Source: Stomoxys calcitrans
Taxonomy: Eukaryota; Arthropoda; Insecta; Diptera; Muscidae
NCBI RefSeq assembly: GCF_963082655.1
Contig: NC_081553.1
Location: 45,853,933 to 45,917,932 of the forward strand
DNA length: 64,000 bases
Direction of reading: 5' to 3'
Every line of letters begins with the position of its first letter. Within the stretch, counting starts at the first letter, position 1. Below, piece by piece: positions 47,548 through 59,632 of this stretch. Below the pieces are notes generated by a model, which ran no database searches, was not told the DNA's origin, and saw only the letters and a program-made list of their open reading frames with translations. Both the position numbers and the translations under genes were made by a program.

Positions 47548-48300
47548 TTATACTACCCTTCACCATAGGATGGGGGTGTACTAATTTCGTCATTCTTTTC
47601 GTAACACCTCGAAATATGCGTCTAAGACCCTATAAAGCATATATATTCTTGTCCGTCCGTCTATCTGTCCATCTGTCTGTCTGTCCGTCCGTCTGTCTGT
47701 CTGTCTGTCTCTGTCCGTCCGTCCGTCTGTCCGTCCGTCCGTCTGTCCGTCCGTCCGTCTGTCCGTCCGTCCGTCTGTCTGTCGAAAAAACGCTAATTTC
47801 CGTAGTAGTAAAGCTAGGCGCTTGAAATTTTGCACAAATATTTTTATTAGTCTAGGTCTGTTGGGAATGTAAATGGGCCAATTCGGTCCATGTTTTCATA
47901 TAGCTGCCATATAAACCGATCTTGGGTCTTGACTTCTTGAGGCTCTAGAGGGCGCAATTCTCGTCTGATATGACTGAAATTTTGCACGTAATGTTTTGGT
48001 ATCATTTCCAACAACTGTGCTAAGTATGGTTCAAATCGGTTCATAACCTGATATAGCTGTCATAAAAACCCATCTTGGGTCTTGACTTCTTCAGCTTTAA
48101 GAAGGCGCCATTCTCATCCGATTTGGCTGAAATTGTGCATGAGAAGATTGGTTATGACTTCCAACAAATGTGCTTAGTATGGCGAAAATCGGTACATAAT
48201 CTGATATATAGATACCATATAAACCGATCTGAGATCTTGACTTCTTGAGCCTCTAGAGGGCGCAATTCTCATCCGATTTGGAAGAAAATTTGTCAAGTTC
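47548..48300 (+). mobile_element. HINE-like element with expanded (GTCY)n
   Basis: Starts ttatactacccttcaccatagg, core 'agcatatatattcttgtccg', the long (GTCY)n at 47653-47782, then units with 'gccatataaaccgatcttggg'. It gives way at about 48300 to an inverted copy. Confidence 0.75.
47653..47782. repeat. (GTCY)n microsatellite
   Basis: About 30 tetranucleotides of GTCC/GTCT with few interruptions (a ctct break at 47706 and 'gtctatctgtccatc' at the start). In other copies this tract is 3-6 units. Confidence 0.95.
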
Positions 48301-49125
48301 TTTGAATGACTTTTTCTATATAAATATATATACATATTGATGTAAGCAATATGGAGTTATTCACTGACATGGTCCGTACTTGCCATGGCTGTTAGAAGTC
48401 ACTTCCAAATTTTCAGGGAAATCGAGTAAAAATTGCTCCCTCCATTGGCTCAGAGTTCCAAATTGAGATATCGGTTTAAATGGCAGCTATATCAGGTTAT
48501 CAACCGATTTTGATCATACTTTGTGGATGTTATACTAAAGCGACCTATCCAAAATTTCAACCAATTGGATAGGAATTGGGCCCTCTTAAAGCCCAAGAAG
48601 TTTAATAGGGAGATCGGTTTATATGGACCATACTTGGCACAGCTGTTGGAAGTCATTCCTCAACGACATGTGCATAATTTCAGCAAAATCGGATAAGAAT
48701 TGCGCCCTCTAGAAGTTCAAGAAGTCTAATCGGGAGATTGGTTTATGTGGCAGCTATATCGAGTTATGATCGATTTGAGGCATGCTTATGACAGTTGGTG
48801 AAAGCCATGCCAAAACACCACATCAAAATTTCCGTTAAATCGGATAAGAATTGCGCCCTCTAGTGGCTCAAGAAGTCAAGACTCAAGATCAGTTTTATAT
48901 GGCAGCTAAATCGAAACGTTGCCCGATTTGGAACAATTACAATCCCAACCGATCTACCCTAATAAAAAGTAAAAATTTCAAGCACCTAGCTTTGCTCCTT
49001 CAAAGGTTAGCATGCTTTCAATAGACAGTCAGACTGACAGACAGATGGACAGATATGGCTATATCGACTTTAAATGTCATGACGATCAAAAATATATATA
49101 CTTAATGGGGTTGCATATTTCGAGG
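48301..49125 (-). mobile_element. HINE-like element, minus copy, cut by a LINE fragment
   Basis: Units with 'ggcagctatatcaggttatcaaccgat' and a GACAGACA tract at 49024-49050; it stops at 'catatttcgaggtgtct' (49125), which is the usual near-terminal word. LINE sequence follows. Confidence 0.7.
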
Positions 49126-49976
49126 TGTCTTAAGCCCATAGGCTCGAAATGGGGCCTGAATATGGGGATAGTCCACTGGCCATACAGGAGCGTGATTAGA
49201 CCAATACTTACTTAGATGGAGCAAAAATGCAACGTAAGGATAATAAAACAGGTTCAGAGAATACGCCCGCAAGGGCACTGGAGACTATTCTAGATATCCG
49301 ACCCATAGACATATTCTAGATATCCGACCCATAGATATCCGACCCATAGTCATACAGATTATGTGTGAGGCATCCACTGCTGCTACGAGACATAAGGCGA
49401 TGGGAAAATGGATAGACGACACAAAACCTGGATGGACTAGAAGAGGTTTACGATCGGATACTTGAGATGACACTTGAGGTCGAGTGCGAGGCACTACTGA
49501 CAGAAGTACAGTCTTAAATTGACGGAATTTTGGTTTTGCCATCTAGGATACCATGCTACACAGATGGATCAAAGCTAGATGACAGAGTTGGTCCGGGGTC
49601 TACATTGAGAACCCAGGACCGGAAATCTGTTTTTGACTGCCTGCCCATTATACGGTCCTGCAGGAGGAGATATGGCCAATCATGGAATGCGTGAGGGGGT
49701 GTGGTGTTAACACGAGGACTTCGGGTGTCAAGATCTCCACGCACAGTAAACCGACAGGGCAATATCAACCAAGACGGTAAGGTCACTTACAGCCTTGGAG
49801 TGTAAGAAGAAGATTAACGTCTTCTCCGAGGATGGCATGATCCCCATAATTTGGGTGCCGGGCCACAGCGGAGTAAGGAGGAATGAAAGAACAGACGATT
49901 TGGCAGTGAAGCCCAGAGGACTTCCGTCAATAAACTTGGTTAATCCGAAGCCTTTCGGGTCGACGCAAAATCAGAT
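49126..49976 (+). mobile_element. RNase-H-bearing LINE fragment
   Basis: It encodes PIGSKWGLNMGIVHWPYRSV (49135-49195), decayed thumb and RNase H, then FSEDGMIPIIWVPGHSGVRR (49823-49880) and NERTDDLAVK. Close relative of 7851-10200. It contains a short tandem repeat of 'gatatccgacccatag' at 49294-49350 and several deletions. Confidence 0.75.
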
Positions 49977-50453
49977 GAAAATTAAGGCTTTTAGGGGCTC
50001 TAGAAGTCAAAACCTGGGATAGGTTTATATATGGGGCTATATCAGTTTATAAACCGATTCAAGGCTTACTCGGCACTGGTTTTGGAAGTTATACCAGAAG
50101 TTTTTGAGCCGAATTTCAGCCAATGGGATAGACATTTAGGCTTGTAGGGACTCAAGAAGTCAAAGCCGGGTTTGGTTTACATGGGGGCTATATCAAAATC
50201 TTAACCGATATGTCCCGTTCGCATTCCCAAACGAACTACATCAATAAACAGTATCTGTGCAAAATTTCGATCAGCTAGCTTTACACGTTCGACCGCTATC
50301 GGGATTTCGACAGACTAAGGGACGGACGGACATGGCTAGTTCGGCTAAGAGACGATCAAGAATATGTATACTTTTGGGGTGTTATTTCAAGGAATTACAA
50401 ACGGAATGACTAGATTAGCATATCCTCCCATCCTATGGTGTTGGATATAAAAA
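49977..50453 (-). mobile_element. HINE-like element, 5' part
   Basis: Units with 'ggggctatatcagtttataaacc', a ggacggacgg tract at 50321-50331, and an end 'cctatggtgttggatataa' at 50453. Confidence 0.7.
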
Positions 50454-51085
50454 TAAACAAGAGAAAATGATTGACCGTGCACGTGACCCAAAAACATAGC
50501 AAATGAGTGTCATGCAAGTATTCAGCAAGTTTAAGTGGTTGCAGACGCAACAATCAAATCCATGTGGTAACGTCGCAGCCAAAATGTCCGCAGTTAAGGA
50601 CGCATGGTCGGAATCGCAACTTTCAGTAGACAAAGGTCGTTCAACAGACAACGAAGTTCAAAGTTATAAAGCAGTTCTGTATACCTCTTGTACGAATTGG
50701 CATGAAATGCCAATACGTTTATCCATGATCTCGCCTCTATTCTGGGAGAGGCCAACAGATTTTTCACCATTCCCAACAATATAGTTTTACTTCTAATTGG
50801 GAACCTCTCCACTTATTCTCTTTACCTTCAATTTTCTAAAAGTTTGCCATTTTCATTATTCTTCTCGAATGCACATAAAATAAACTTCGATGCTTGTTCA
50901 TATTAATGAGACATTTATTAAAAAGCATTAATGTCACGTTTAAATTGTTTTCATGGAACGGAGTTTTTTTTTCTTCTTCTTAACCATTGTTTTAATAAAC
51001 ATGACATACGACTTTTGAATCTTGAATAAATAAAAGAATAAAATCAATATTAGCAGAAGCACGTGGCAAATGAAGAGAAGAATCA
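50454..51085. other. gene-free intronic DNA
   Basis: No repeat or gene recognised. A frame of 93 codons at 50503-50784 shows no domain. Confidence 0.5.
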
Positions 51086-51484
51086 TCTGCTCAAGCATAA
51101 GACATACGAGGATGTCAGTTTAAAGTACTTACAATACATACAGTGTTGCCACATTAAGCAGATTCCTACCAAAATTTAAGATCGGAAAACATGCTGACAG
51201 ACAGAAGTTTGCCAGCAATGAATTTTGCAAAAGCTGTGAGGACATCGAAGAAGAGACTATAAAACACCATATGTGTGTCTCCCGCATTAGTAGTCACAAG
51301 GAGTTCCACTTTAGGTTCTCATTTCTTTGAGGACCTGTCTGATTTAGCGAATGAAGCGGAGAAGCGATCTGAATAGTTCAACGGTAGGAACTAGAAGGCA
51401 TCTTCCTTCTTCTGTTCCTGTGGCATATCAATGGATGAAAACGTCTAAGTGAGTCAGATGGCAGACTGCCACTTAAACCTAACA
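51086..51484 (+). mobile_element. RNase-H-bearing LINE, 3' end fragment
   Basis: It contains the C-rich motif C-K-S-C-E-D-I-E-E (51228-51255) and a 3' UTR matching the reverse of 46075-46300, ending 'gccacttaaacctaacat'. Confidence 0.7.
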
Positions 51485-51486
51485 TA

Positions 51487-51560
51487 ATATTTGAAGATTA
51501 TTTCATGCAAATGTTAACAGTGACTGCGCCACAAATGGTCCATCCGCTTAGTCAAATTTT
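51487..51560 (-). pseudogene. Tc1/mariner transposase C-terminal fragment
   Basis: It matches 682-760 of the first relic ('tttgaagattatttcatg', 'gtgactgcgcc'). Confidence 0.6.
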
Positions 51561-51652
51561 AATACCCTCCACCATAGGATGGGGGTACACTAATTTCGTC
51601 ATTCTGTTTGTAACTCCTCGAAATATCCGTCTAAGACCCCATAAAGTATATA

Positions 51653-51888
51653 TTGGTTGCCCAAAAAGTAATTGCGGATTTTTCATATAGTCGGGGTTGA
51701 CAACTTTTTTCACAGCTTGTGACTCGGTAATTGCATTCTTTCTTCTGTCAGTTATCAGCTGTGATTTTTAGCTTGCTTTAGAAAAAAAGTGTAAAAAAAG
51801 TATATTTTATGAAAGTTCATTCTAAGTTTTATTTAAAATGCATTTACTTTCTTTTAAAAAATCCGCAATTACTTTTTGGGCAACCCAA
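51653..51888. mobile_element. mariner-type MITE, copy 3
   Basis: 236 bp, one G shorter in the left inverted end (TTGGTTGCCC). TA flanks at 51651-51652 and 51889-51890. Inserted in the TATATA of the mini-me core. Confidence 0.9.
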
Positions 51889-52804
51889 TATATTCTTAAT
51901 CGTCATGACCTTTTAAGTCGAACAAGCCATGTCCGTCCGTCTGTCTGTCGGAAGCACGCTAACTTTCGTAGGAGTAAAGCTAGCCGCTTGAAATTTTACA
52001 CAAATACTTCTTATTAGTGTAAGTCGGTTGGGATTCTAAATGGGTTATATTGGTCCACGTTTTGATATACCTGCCATTTAAACCGATCTGGGATCTTGAC
52101 TTCTTGAGCCGCTAAAGAGCATAATTCATATCCCATTTGGCTGAAATTTTGCACGAGGTGTTTTATTATGACTTCCAACCACTGTGCAGAGTATGGTTGA
52201 AAACGGTTCATACCCTGCTATATAAACTTATCTGGGGTCTTGACTACTTGAGCTACTAGAGGGCGCAATTATATTCGCATTTGGCTTACATTTTGCACGA
52301 GGTGTTGTGTTATGACTTCCAACCACTGTGCAGAGTATGGTTGAAAACGGTCTATACCCTGATATAGCTGCCATATAAACCTATCTGGGGTTTTGACTTC
52401 TTGAGCGTCTAGAGCGCGCGATTCCTATCCGATTTGGCTTAAATTTTGCACGACGTGTTTTGTTATGACTTCCAACAACTGTGCTAAGTATGGGTCAGAT
52501 CGATCCATAACCTGATATAGCTGCCATATAAATTGATCTGGGGTCTTGACTTCTTGAGCCACTAGAGGGCGCAATTATTATCCGATTTGATACAGCTGCC
52601 TTATAAACCGATTTGGGATCTTAACCTCTTGAGCCTCTACAAGAAGCAATTCCTATCCGATTTGGCTGAAATTTTGTACAACGGCTTTTCTCATGACCTT
52701 TAACATACGTGCCGAATATGGTCTGAATCGGTTTAAAGCCTAATACAGCTCCCCTATAAACCGATCTCCTTATTTTACTTCTTCAGCCACTAAAGGGCGT
52801 AATT

Positions 52805-53911
52805 ATACCCTGCACCACCACTGTGGTACAGGGTATTTTAGATTTGTGCATTTGTTTGCAACGCTAAGAAGGAGAAGAGCTAGACCCATTGATAAGTATA
52901 CCGATGGACTCAGTATCACTTTCTGATTCGATTTAGCCATGTCCGTCTGTGAGTCCATATATTTTTGTAATCAAAGTGCAGGTCGTATTTGTTGTCCAAT
53001 TGTCACGAAATTTCTCACATGTCACTTTTTTGGCCCAAGGACAAACGCTATTGATTTTGAAAAAAATCGGTTAAGATTTACATATAGCTCCCACATATAT
53101 GTATCGCCCGATTTGCACCTAAATGGCCGTAGTAGCTACAATTTTCAACCAATCTGCACGAAATTTGGCACGGACTGTTTTGTTACTGCACTTTATATAT
53201 CTGGAAAATTTCATAAAAATCGGTTCAGATTTAGATATAGCTCCCATATATATCTTTCATTCGATTTGGCTTTTGAAGGCTGTAGAAGCCACAATTTTGG
53301 TCCGTTCTTTACAAAATTTTGCAAGAGGTTTTTTGGAGGATTTTTTTGAAGTCTTCATATGTGTGCAAAATTTCGTAAAAATCGGTTTTGATTTAGATAT
53401 AGCTACCATATATATCTTTCATCCGATTTGGCCTTTTAGGGCTGTATAATCCACAATTTTTGCTCGATTTTATATGAGACGTTAAATTGACGTTCCAATA
53501 CGTGCGCAAAATTTCATTAAAATCAGTCCTAATTTAGATATAGCTCGTATGAGTATATTTCTCCGATATGGTCTTTTTAGGCAGTAAAAACCACAATTGT
53601 GGTCACATCTCTACAATCTAGCGCGTGAGATGCTCTATTTGACGTCCCAGTATGTGTCATTAAAATTGGCACAGGTTTCGATATAACTCCCGTATAATCT
53701 TTTATCCGATATGGCCTTTTGAAGATGTGGAAATCCAAATATTTTGTCCTATGGTAGAAAAAGTTTACAAGGTTCTTAATTGCTATTTCAATTGGTATCC
53801 AAATTAAAGTCTGACTACATTTCGAGATAAGTTCCACATATAAAAAGTACTTCATGCACTAGGTGGTGTAGGGTATTATACAGTTGGCACCGCCTTTTGC
53901 CTTTCCTTACT
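52805..53911 (+). mobile_element. family C element, complete, about 1.1 kb
   Basis: Starts tataccctgcaccaccac, with a hairpin partner 'tgtggtacagggtat', a short (GTCY)n at 52941-52955 and units 'gatatagctcccatatatat'. It ends 'ggtgtagggtattatac' plus 'ccttactgg' at 53911. Both flanks belong to one HINE-like unit. Confidence 0.75.
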
Positions 53912-54060
53912 GGTTCTTATTAGATTTGGCTGAAATTTTACACAATGACTTTTACTATGGTCTCCAATATTCAGTTCAATTATGGTGCGTAATGAACCAT
54001 AACTTGATATTGTTCCAATAACATAGCAATTGTTTTCTTTTACCAATATTTCGATTTTCC

Positions 54061-54655
54061 ATCCGTCCACCCGTCTGTCGAAATCACGATAGCGGTCGAA
54101 TGCGTAAAGCTAGCATCGTGAAGTTTTGCACAGGTAATTAGTATTGATGTAGGTTGTTGGGGATTGCAAATGGGCCATATCGGATCAGATTCAGATATAG
54201 CTCCCATATAAACCTATCTCCCGATTAGACTTCTTGAGCCCCAGGAATATGCAATGTTTGTCCGATTTGGCTGAAATTTTGTACGTAGTGCTCTGTTGTG
54301 ACTTTCAACAACTGTGCAAAGTACAATCCAAATCGGTCTATAACCTGATATAGCTCCCATATAAACCAATCTCCCGATTTGATATCTTGAGCCTTTACAA
54401 GTCTCAACTTTCGTTCGATTTGGCTGAAATTTTGCGTCCGGCGTTCCGTTATGACATCTAACAAATGTGCTAAGTACGGTCCGAGTCGTTTTATAACGTG
54501 ATAAAGCTCCCATATAAACCGACCTTCCGATTATACTTCTTGAGCCCTTACAAGCCGCAATTTTTATTCGACTTAACTGAAATTTTGCAAGTAATGTTCT
54601 GTTATGACTTCCAATAACTGTTCCAAATACAGTTGAAATCTTTCAATATTGATTA
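54061..54655 (+). mobile_element. HINE-like element, middle part
   Basis: It begins in a (GTCY)n-like tract ('ccatccgtccacccgtctgtcg'), then three units. No hairpin end; it stops near 54655. Confidence 0.65.
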
Positions 54656-56337
54656 CTGAAAAAAAAAAGCCAGACAACATATTGAATTTGATCACATGCA
54701 CTCTAATTGTAAACGTTCATTAGATGGCTAGTCTAATCACCAGTACAATAGTGCTGTTCTCTATCCTCCCTTCTATTGGGTGTACAGTTCATAGCATGGT
54801 AACTTGTACGCTTGAAATTAAATCTACATTCCAATTTGGAATATGGAAGACTTTAATTTTGCTACCTATGTTAGATGGTATAAAGACTAGTAAAAATTCT
54901 GCCGTTTGAGAAGGGATAGAGATAACTCTTGGAATTTTCGGATGGTCAACTCAAAGCGGTAAATGTCAAATATCGTCTCTGATTGTCTTGTGGCCATCGA
55001 AATGCAGCTATAAGTGTTTAATCATTAGTAATCTAAAGAATGTTCGCCCAAGGCAAAAATATTTTTTTTGGGAACTGTCTGTTCAGATGTATATATATCC
55101 CGCATATATGTCTTTCATATTAAATTCATGTTCAAGATGTTTCATTGCATGTCTTAACGCATTCAGAATTTGATTAGAATCGATTTCGATTAAGGTAAAA
55201 CACCCATGTATATCTCTTATCAGATAAGCTTCCCCATTTCATCAAAAGTGGTAATAGTAGGTACACTGAGCTTTCCATATATAAATGGAAAATTTTGGAA
55301 AACTCTATCGAGACCCTCCCGTAGGTTATTTATTCCTATTGCCTAAATTATTACTTCCTTGTTTAGATAAGTAATCGCCCACAAAGTCCATTTAAGTAAA
55401 ACCCATTCAAAGCTAACATGAATCGTTACTCTTCGTCAGTTCGTGGCGGACGAACAAGTGTAGAAGGTAACGAATTGTAGAAAACTTGAAGATCTTTTAT
55501 TTGGAATTTTATAACAATCATCATTGAAAACATTGCCAAGAAGAGGAGGGAAACCTTGTCCAGGAGTCAAGATACTCTGCCATAACCAAGTTTAGAAAAA
55601 CGAAAAACAGCACACCAAAATAGTAGACGTCCAAAATAATGGTAAACAAATATTATGTAACCAATTTGTTGCACTTCAGTCACCAACAGTTGTTGCAGCA
55701 TGCAACAAACCAACGAATGAACTTACCAAACAAGCAGAGCAGATTGGAGCATCACCACCAGATCCTCGCTGGCCAAAAAGAAACCAAAATGAAAGTAGAC
55801 ATAGACCTAGCCATGCTCATAGTCAGAGCCATAGACTTTAACTTGAGATTGAAGATGTTTGGAAGACGAATTTCGGGTTTCGTTGTTATTGGTTGTTGTT
55901 GTTATTCTTTTTAGTTTTTGCTTCAAGTATTTATTTATGTATTTTTTGTTGTTCATTGTATCACTTTGGTTATGTAGGTAAGTAAGTTGTTTGCCGAAAT
56001 TGGTTTTGGTGTTTCTTTATATTTTTATTTGTTTGCCGTTTTTTTGGCTATTAGAAACCAGTAGAAGATGAAACTGGTATATACTTGTAATGCACATTGG
56101 TTTTGTCTGAATAGAATATTATTGAAAAATTGCTATTATTAATATTGTCATAATCCTGTAGGGATGCAACTTAGAATACAATCTTCTCTTTTCACATTCA
56201 ATTTGAAGTTCAGCGTTCAGTGTTCAACTTAAGGAGGATGCAAAAAATGGTGATATAATCTTGAAATTGATAATTGTGAACAAGTACATTTTTATCTGCC
56301 TATTCAGAAAATTATCCAAAGAAAAAATACCAAATAA
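54656..56337. other. gene-free intronic island
   Basis: No repeat family recognised. CAA/CAG-rich sequence at 55655-55740 gives a 91-codon frame that I do not support as a gene. Confidence 0.5.
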
Positions 56338-57990
56338 TAAATTTTCCATGAACATTCCATTGAGGATCAGAGGATACTTCTTCTATATCAATGAGTGCAG
56401 TCCGATTAAAATGTAAGCTCAATGATAAGTGGCCTCCTTCTTTAAGCCGAGTAGAGAAATTTTAACAAGGCAGGATTACTAACTTTAATTTAATTGTCTA
56501 TGACAGAATATTTGTTCCACTATCCGAACATAGAATAGCGTTCCAAGGGCCTCGATCTTCTGGGCTCATTCTAAAATCTCTGACACCAAGTTTCGAGGTG
56601 TCTCCCACAACTTGATCTTTCCATCGGGCTTTTGGTCTTCCCGGTTTGCATGTACCACCGTGTTTGCCTTCAAAAGACTTCTTTACTGGAGCTTCTTCAT
56701 CTATTCTGACAACATGACCTAGCCAACGCAGCCGTTGTATTTTGATGTGTGTAACTATGCTATCGTCGTCATACAGCTCATACAGCTCGTGGTTCATACG
56801 CCGCCTATATTCTCTGTTAACGCAAACTGGGGCATATATTTTACGAAGAATCTTTCTCTAAAATACTCCAAGCACTTCCTCATCTGCTTTCACAAGTACC
56901 CATGCTTCAGAACCATATAACAGCATGGGTAGTATCAGTGTCTTATATAGTATAAGTCCAAAGTAGCATCAGTTTGCCCAAATTATTCCTCGCTTAATCT
57001 CACAACTGGTGTCATTCGTTTCGGTTACGGCGGTGCCGAGGTAGATAAAGTTACTGACTGTCTCAAAGTTGTGGTTCCCAACTTTCTCCATTTTCTTTAT
57101 CTGCTCGGTTGTGCAAGGCTTTTTGGGAGTTGAAACCATCCATTTCGTCTTATTTCCATTTACTGCCAGACCCATTTTCACTGACTCTCTTTCGATTCTT
57201 TCAAGGGCTGCAGTTACTACTTCCGGTAACCGACCGGAACCGATGATATCGATGCCGTCGGCATAGGCGAGTAGCATGTGTTCTCTTGTGATTAGTGTGC
57301 CATATCTATTCACATCTGCATCTCGTATAATCTTCTCCAGCAGGACATTTAAGGGATCACATGATAGGCTGTCTCCTTGTCTGAAACCTCGTTTGGTATT
57401 AAATGGTTCGGAGAGATGCTTTCCTATTCTTACTGAGGAACTCGCATCAGCAAGTGTCATCCTACAGAGTCTTATTAATTTTGCAGTGATACCAAACTCA
57501 GACATCGCTCGAAATACCTTTGAACGTAAAGGAATATCGAAGGCGGCTTTGTTGTCAACAGAGAGATGGCAGGTGTTGATCTATCCTCCTCGGGTCTTTT
57601 CCAGGATTTGGCGCAGTGTGAATATCTGGTCTAGGGTGGATTTACTAGGTCTAAAGCCGTATTGATAGGGCCCAATTATCTCATTGACTTTAGGTTTTAA
57701 TCTTTCACACAGTACGCTCGAGAGTATCTTGTATGCGATGGGGAGGAGACTTATACCTCTGTAGTTGGCACATTCCGTCTTGCCTCCTTTCTTGTGTACG
57801 GGACATAGTATGCTGAGCTTCCAATCATCGGGTCATCGGGTATGCGTTCTTGTAGCCAGATTGGCAGGATTGGTGGAGAATTTTTAACATGGCAGAATAC
57901 CTCTGGGCAGGATGTTCACGCCGGAGTTTGAACCCAGGAGTTTGGAGTCATAGGCGGACATGCTAACCTCTACGCCACCGCTGCCTCCTA
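56338..57990 (-). mobile_element. SINE-A split by a CFDP2-like LINE
   Basis: SINE tail 56338-56479 and SINE head 57876-57990 (box B GGGTTCAAACTC on the minus strand) belong to one element. Between them lies the 5'-truncated LINE. The boundary sequence is present at both ends: 'gagaaattttaacaaggcag' at 56454 and 'gagaatttttaacatggcag' at 57876. Confidence 0.7.
56480..57875 (-). mobile_element. CFDP2-like LINE, 5'-truncated 3' part
   Basis: On the minus strand: YKILSSVLCERLKPKVNEII (57750-57690), DQIFTLRQIL, then FRQGDSLSCDPLNVLLEKI, YADG in place of YADD (about 57264-57253) and MVSTPKKPCTTEQIKKMEK (57145-57090). The post-RT region RLRWLGHVVRIDEEAPVKK and GRPKARWKDQV (56740-56590) follows. One stop lies near 57585. 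It supplies the empty site for the HINE-like insertion at 25085. 3' end near 56480. Confidence 0.82.
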
Positions 57991-58324
57991 AAAGTAAGAA
58001 GAGATTAGGTTAAGTTAGGTTGAAAAAAGGGTGCGGATCAGAGGACAGTTTGAATAGCATTTTCATTGCCTATGAATCCATTCGTAAAAATAATGCATAT
58101 TGTCGTCACCCCACATCATTTCGAAACAATTGCATTCAACACCATTCATGATAAGCGAATATGACGAAACCTGTGCATTGCATTGCCTTGTCTTTTGTAA
58201 ATCTCACTTTACACCCTCAAAGGCAACGAATATGCAACGAATGGTGTGAATTACTTCAGTGTTGTTTGAATAAAGCCTTCTATCTTTCAAAGGGAATATA
58301 TTTAAATACTTCATTAATATCTAT
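57991..58324. other. gene-free DNA with a LINE-tail scrap
   Basis: 58003-58040 ('gattaggttaagttaggttg', 'gggtgcgga') resembles the LINE end at 7851-7880. The rest shows nothing. Confidence 0.45.
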
Positions 58325-59632
58325 TGTGCCCACCACCCTAGAATGGGGTATGGTATTGGGGAGAGACGTTATATAATCTTTTATATCGGAATGTGGTCGG
58401 ACCCTTCTCCTTACCCCGAAAATAGAAGTGGACCGATCGGGATAATACGGAACTCAAACGAAAGGTATTTGGGAGTAGAATACAAATTTGATATTAGAAG
58501 TTGTGTCAAAGTATCTATGAAGCCGTCCCCACCCTAAACCCCCGTTTAAACACCCATATTGACCGATAATGGCAATATGGGACTCAAATGAAAATGATTG
58601 GTAAGTAGAATACGAATATGGTATTTAAAGTTGTCTGGGCGCCGCCATCCTCCAAAACCCCCCATTAAAAATAGGCATGCAAACCGGGCATACAATATGG
58701 AGCTCAAATGAAAGGTATATGCAAGTAGAGCACGAAAATGATATCTGTTATCAGGATAAAGTGCCTGGGAGGCCGCCCCACCTCCAAAACACCCCATAAG
58801 GCGGACATATTTATCGACCTTGGCAATATGGGCCGAGGGGAGTCCACCGTAGAGCAGAGGTTAGAATGTCCGCCTATGACTGAACGCCTGGGTTCGAATT
58901 CTGGCGAGACCATCAGAAAAAATCTTCACCGGCGGGTTTCCCCTCCTAATGCTGGCAACATTTATGAGGTACTATGCTATGTAAAACTTCTCTCCAAAGA
59001 GGTTTCACACTGCGGCACGCCGTTCGGTCTCGGCTACAAAAAGGGGATCCCTTATCATTGAGCTTTAACTTGAATCGGACTGCATTCATTGATATGTGAG
59101 AAGTTTGCCCCTGTTCCTTAGTGGAATATTCATTGGCAAATTTGCAATTTGGCAATATGGGGCTCAAAAGAAAGGTATTCTTTAATAGAACACAGATTTG
59201 GTATCCAATTCCGGTGCCAAGAGTCTGGGAGCCTGACCCACCCCTTTATTGCCATTTTCGGTTAGTATGTCCTGATTGTTTGTGTTTTGGGGGTGTGGTG
59301 GACACTCTGGCATTTGGCACCAGAAGGTGAAGGCACCAGAAGAAGATACCAAATTCGGATTCCACTTTCAAATACCTTTCTTTTCAACCCCATATTACTA
59401 TAATTGCCAAATACATTTAGTTCGAGTCTCATGATCGCCTAAAATGCCTATTTGGGGCTGTTTTAGGTTTGGACCAGTTTTGGGCTTGGGGCGGCTCCCT
59501 TGATACGTGGACACAATTTTTAATATAATATTCATACTCTACTCTCAAGAACCTTACATTTGAGCCCCAGATGGCCCCGATCGATCCAGTTTCGCTATTA
59601 GGCAATGCTGTTGGGGTAAGGGAGTTTTATTT
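58325..59632. mobile_element. family B repeat, rearranged, with SINE-A inside
   Basis: 58325-58832 runs minus ('ggtcggacccttctccttacc', 'gactcaaatgaaa'), the SINE-A is 58833-59148, and from about 59340 units run plus ('gcggctcccttgatacgtgg', 'tactctactctcaa'). Confidence 0.6.
58833..59148 (+). mobile_element. SINE-A, full length with target duplication
   Basis: Head with box A TAGAGCAGAGG (58849-58859) and box B GGTTCGAATTC, full body and tail. Flanked by ttggcaatatggg at 58820-58832 and 59149-59161. Confidence 0.9.

Larger units (their letters stand above)
51561..54060 (+). mobile_element. HINE-like element with a MITE and a family C element inside
   Basis: Start 'taccctccaccataggatgg', a MITE inside the core at 51653-51888, core and (GTCY)n resume at 51889-51950, units to 52804, family C insert 52805-53911, units resume 'tcttattagatttggctg' at 53915. 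Confidence 0.78.

Noticed and set aside
47590..47835. Frame rich in RTDGQTDGRTDR, resembling a low-complexity secreted protein
   Set aside because: Pure translation of the (GTCY)n microsatellite.
55639..55914. 91-codon frame with Q-rich start
   Set aside because: Derived from CAA/CAG-rich DNA; no homology recognised and the context is intronic.
58833..58910. tRNA gene with box A and box B
   Set aside because: It lacks a foldable acceptor stem and is followed by the SINE-A body and flanked by a target duplication, so it is a SINE head.
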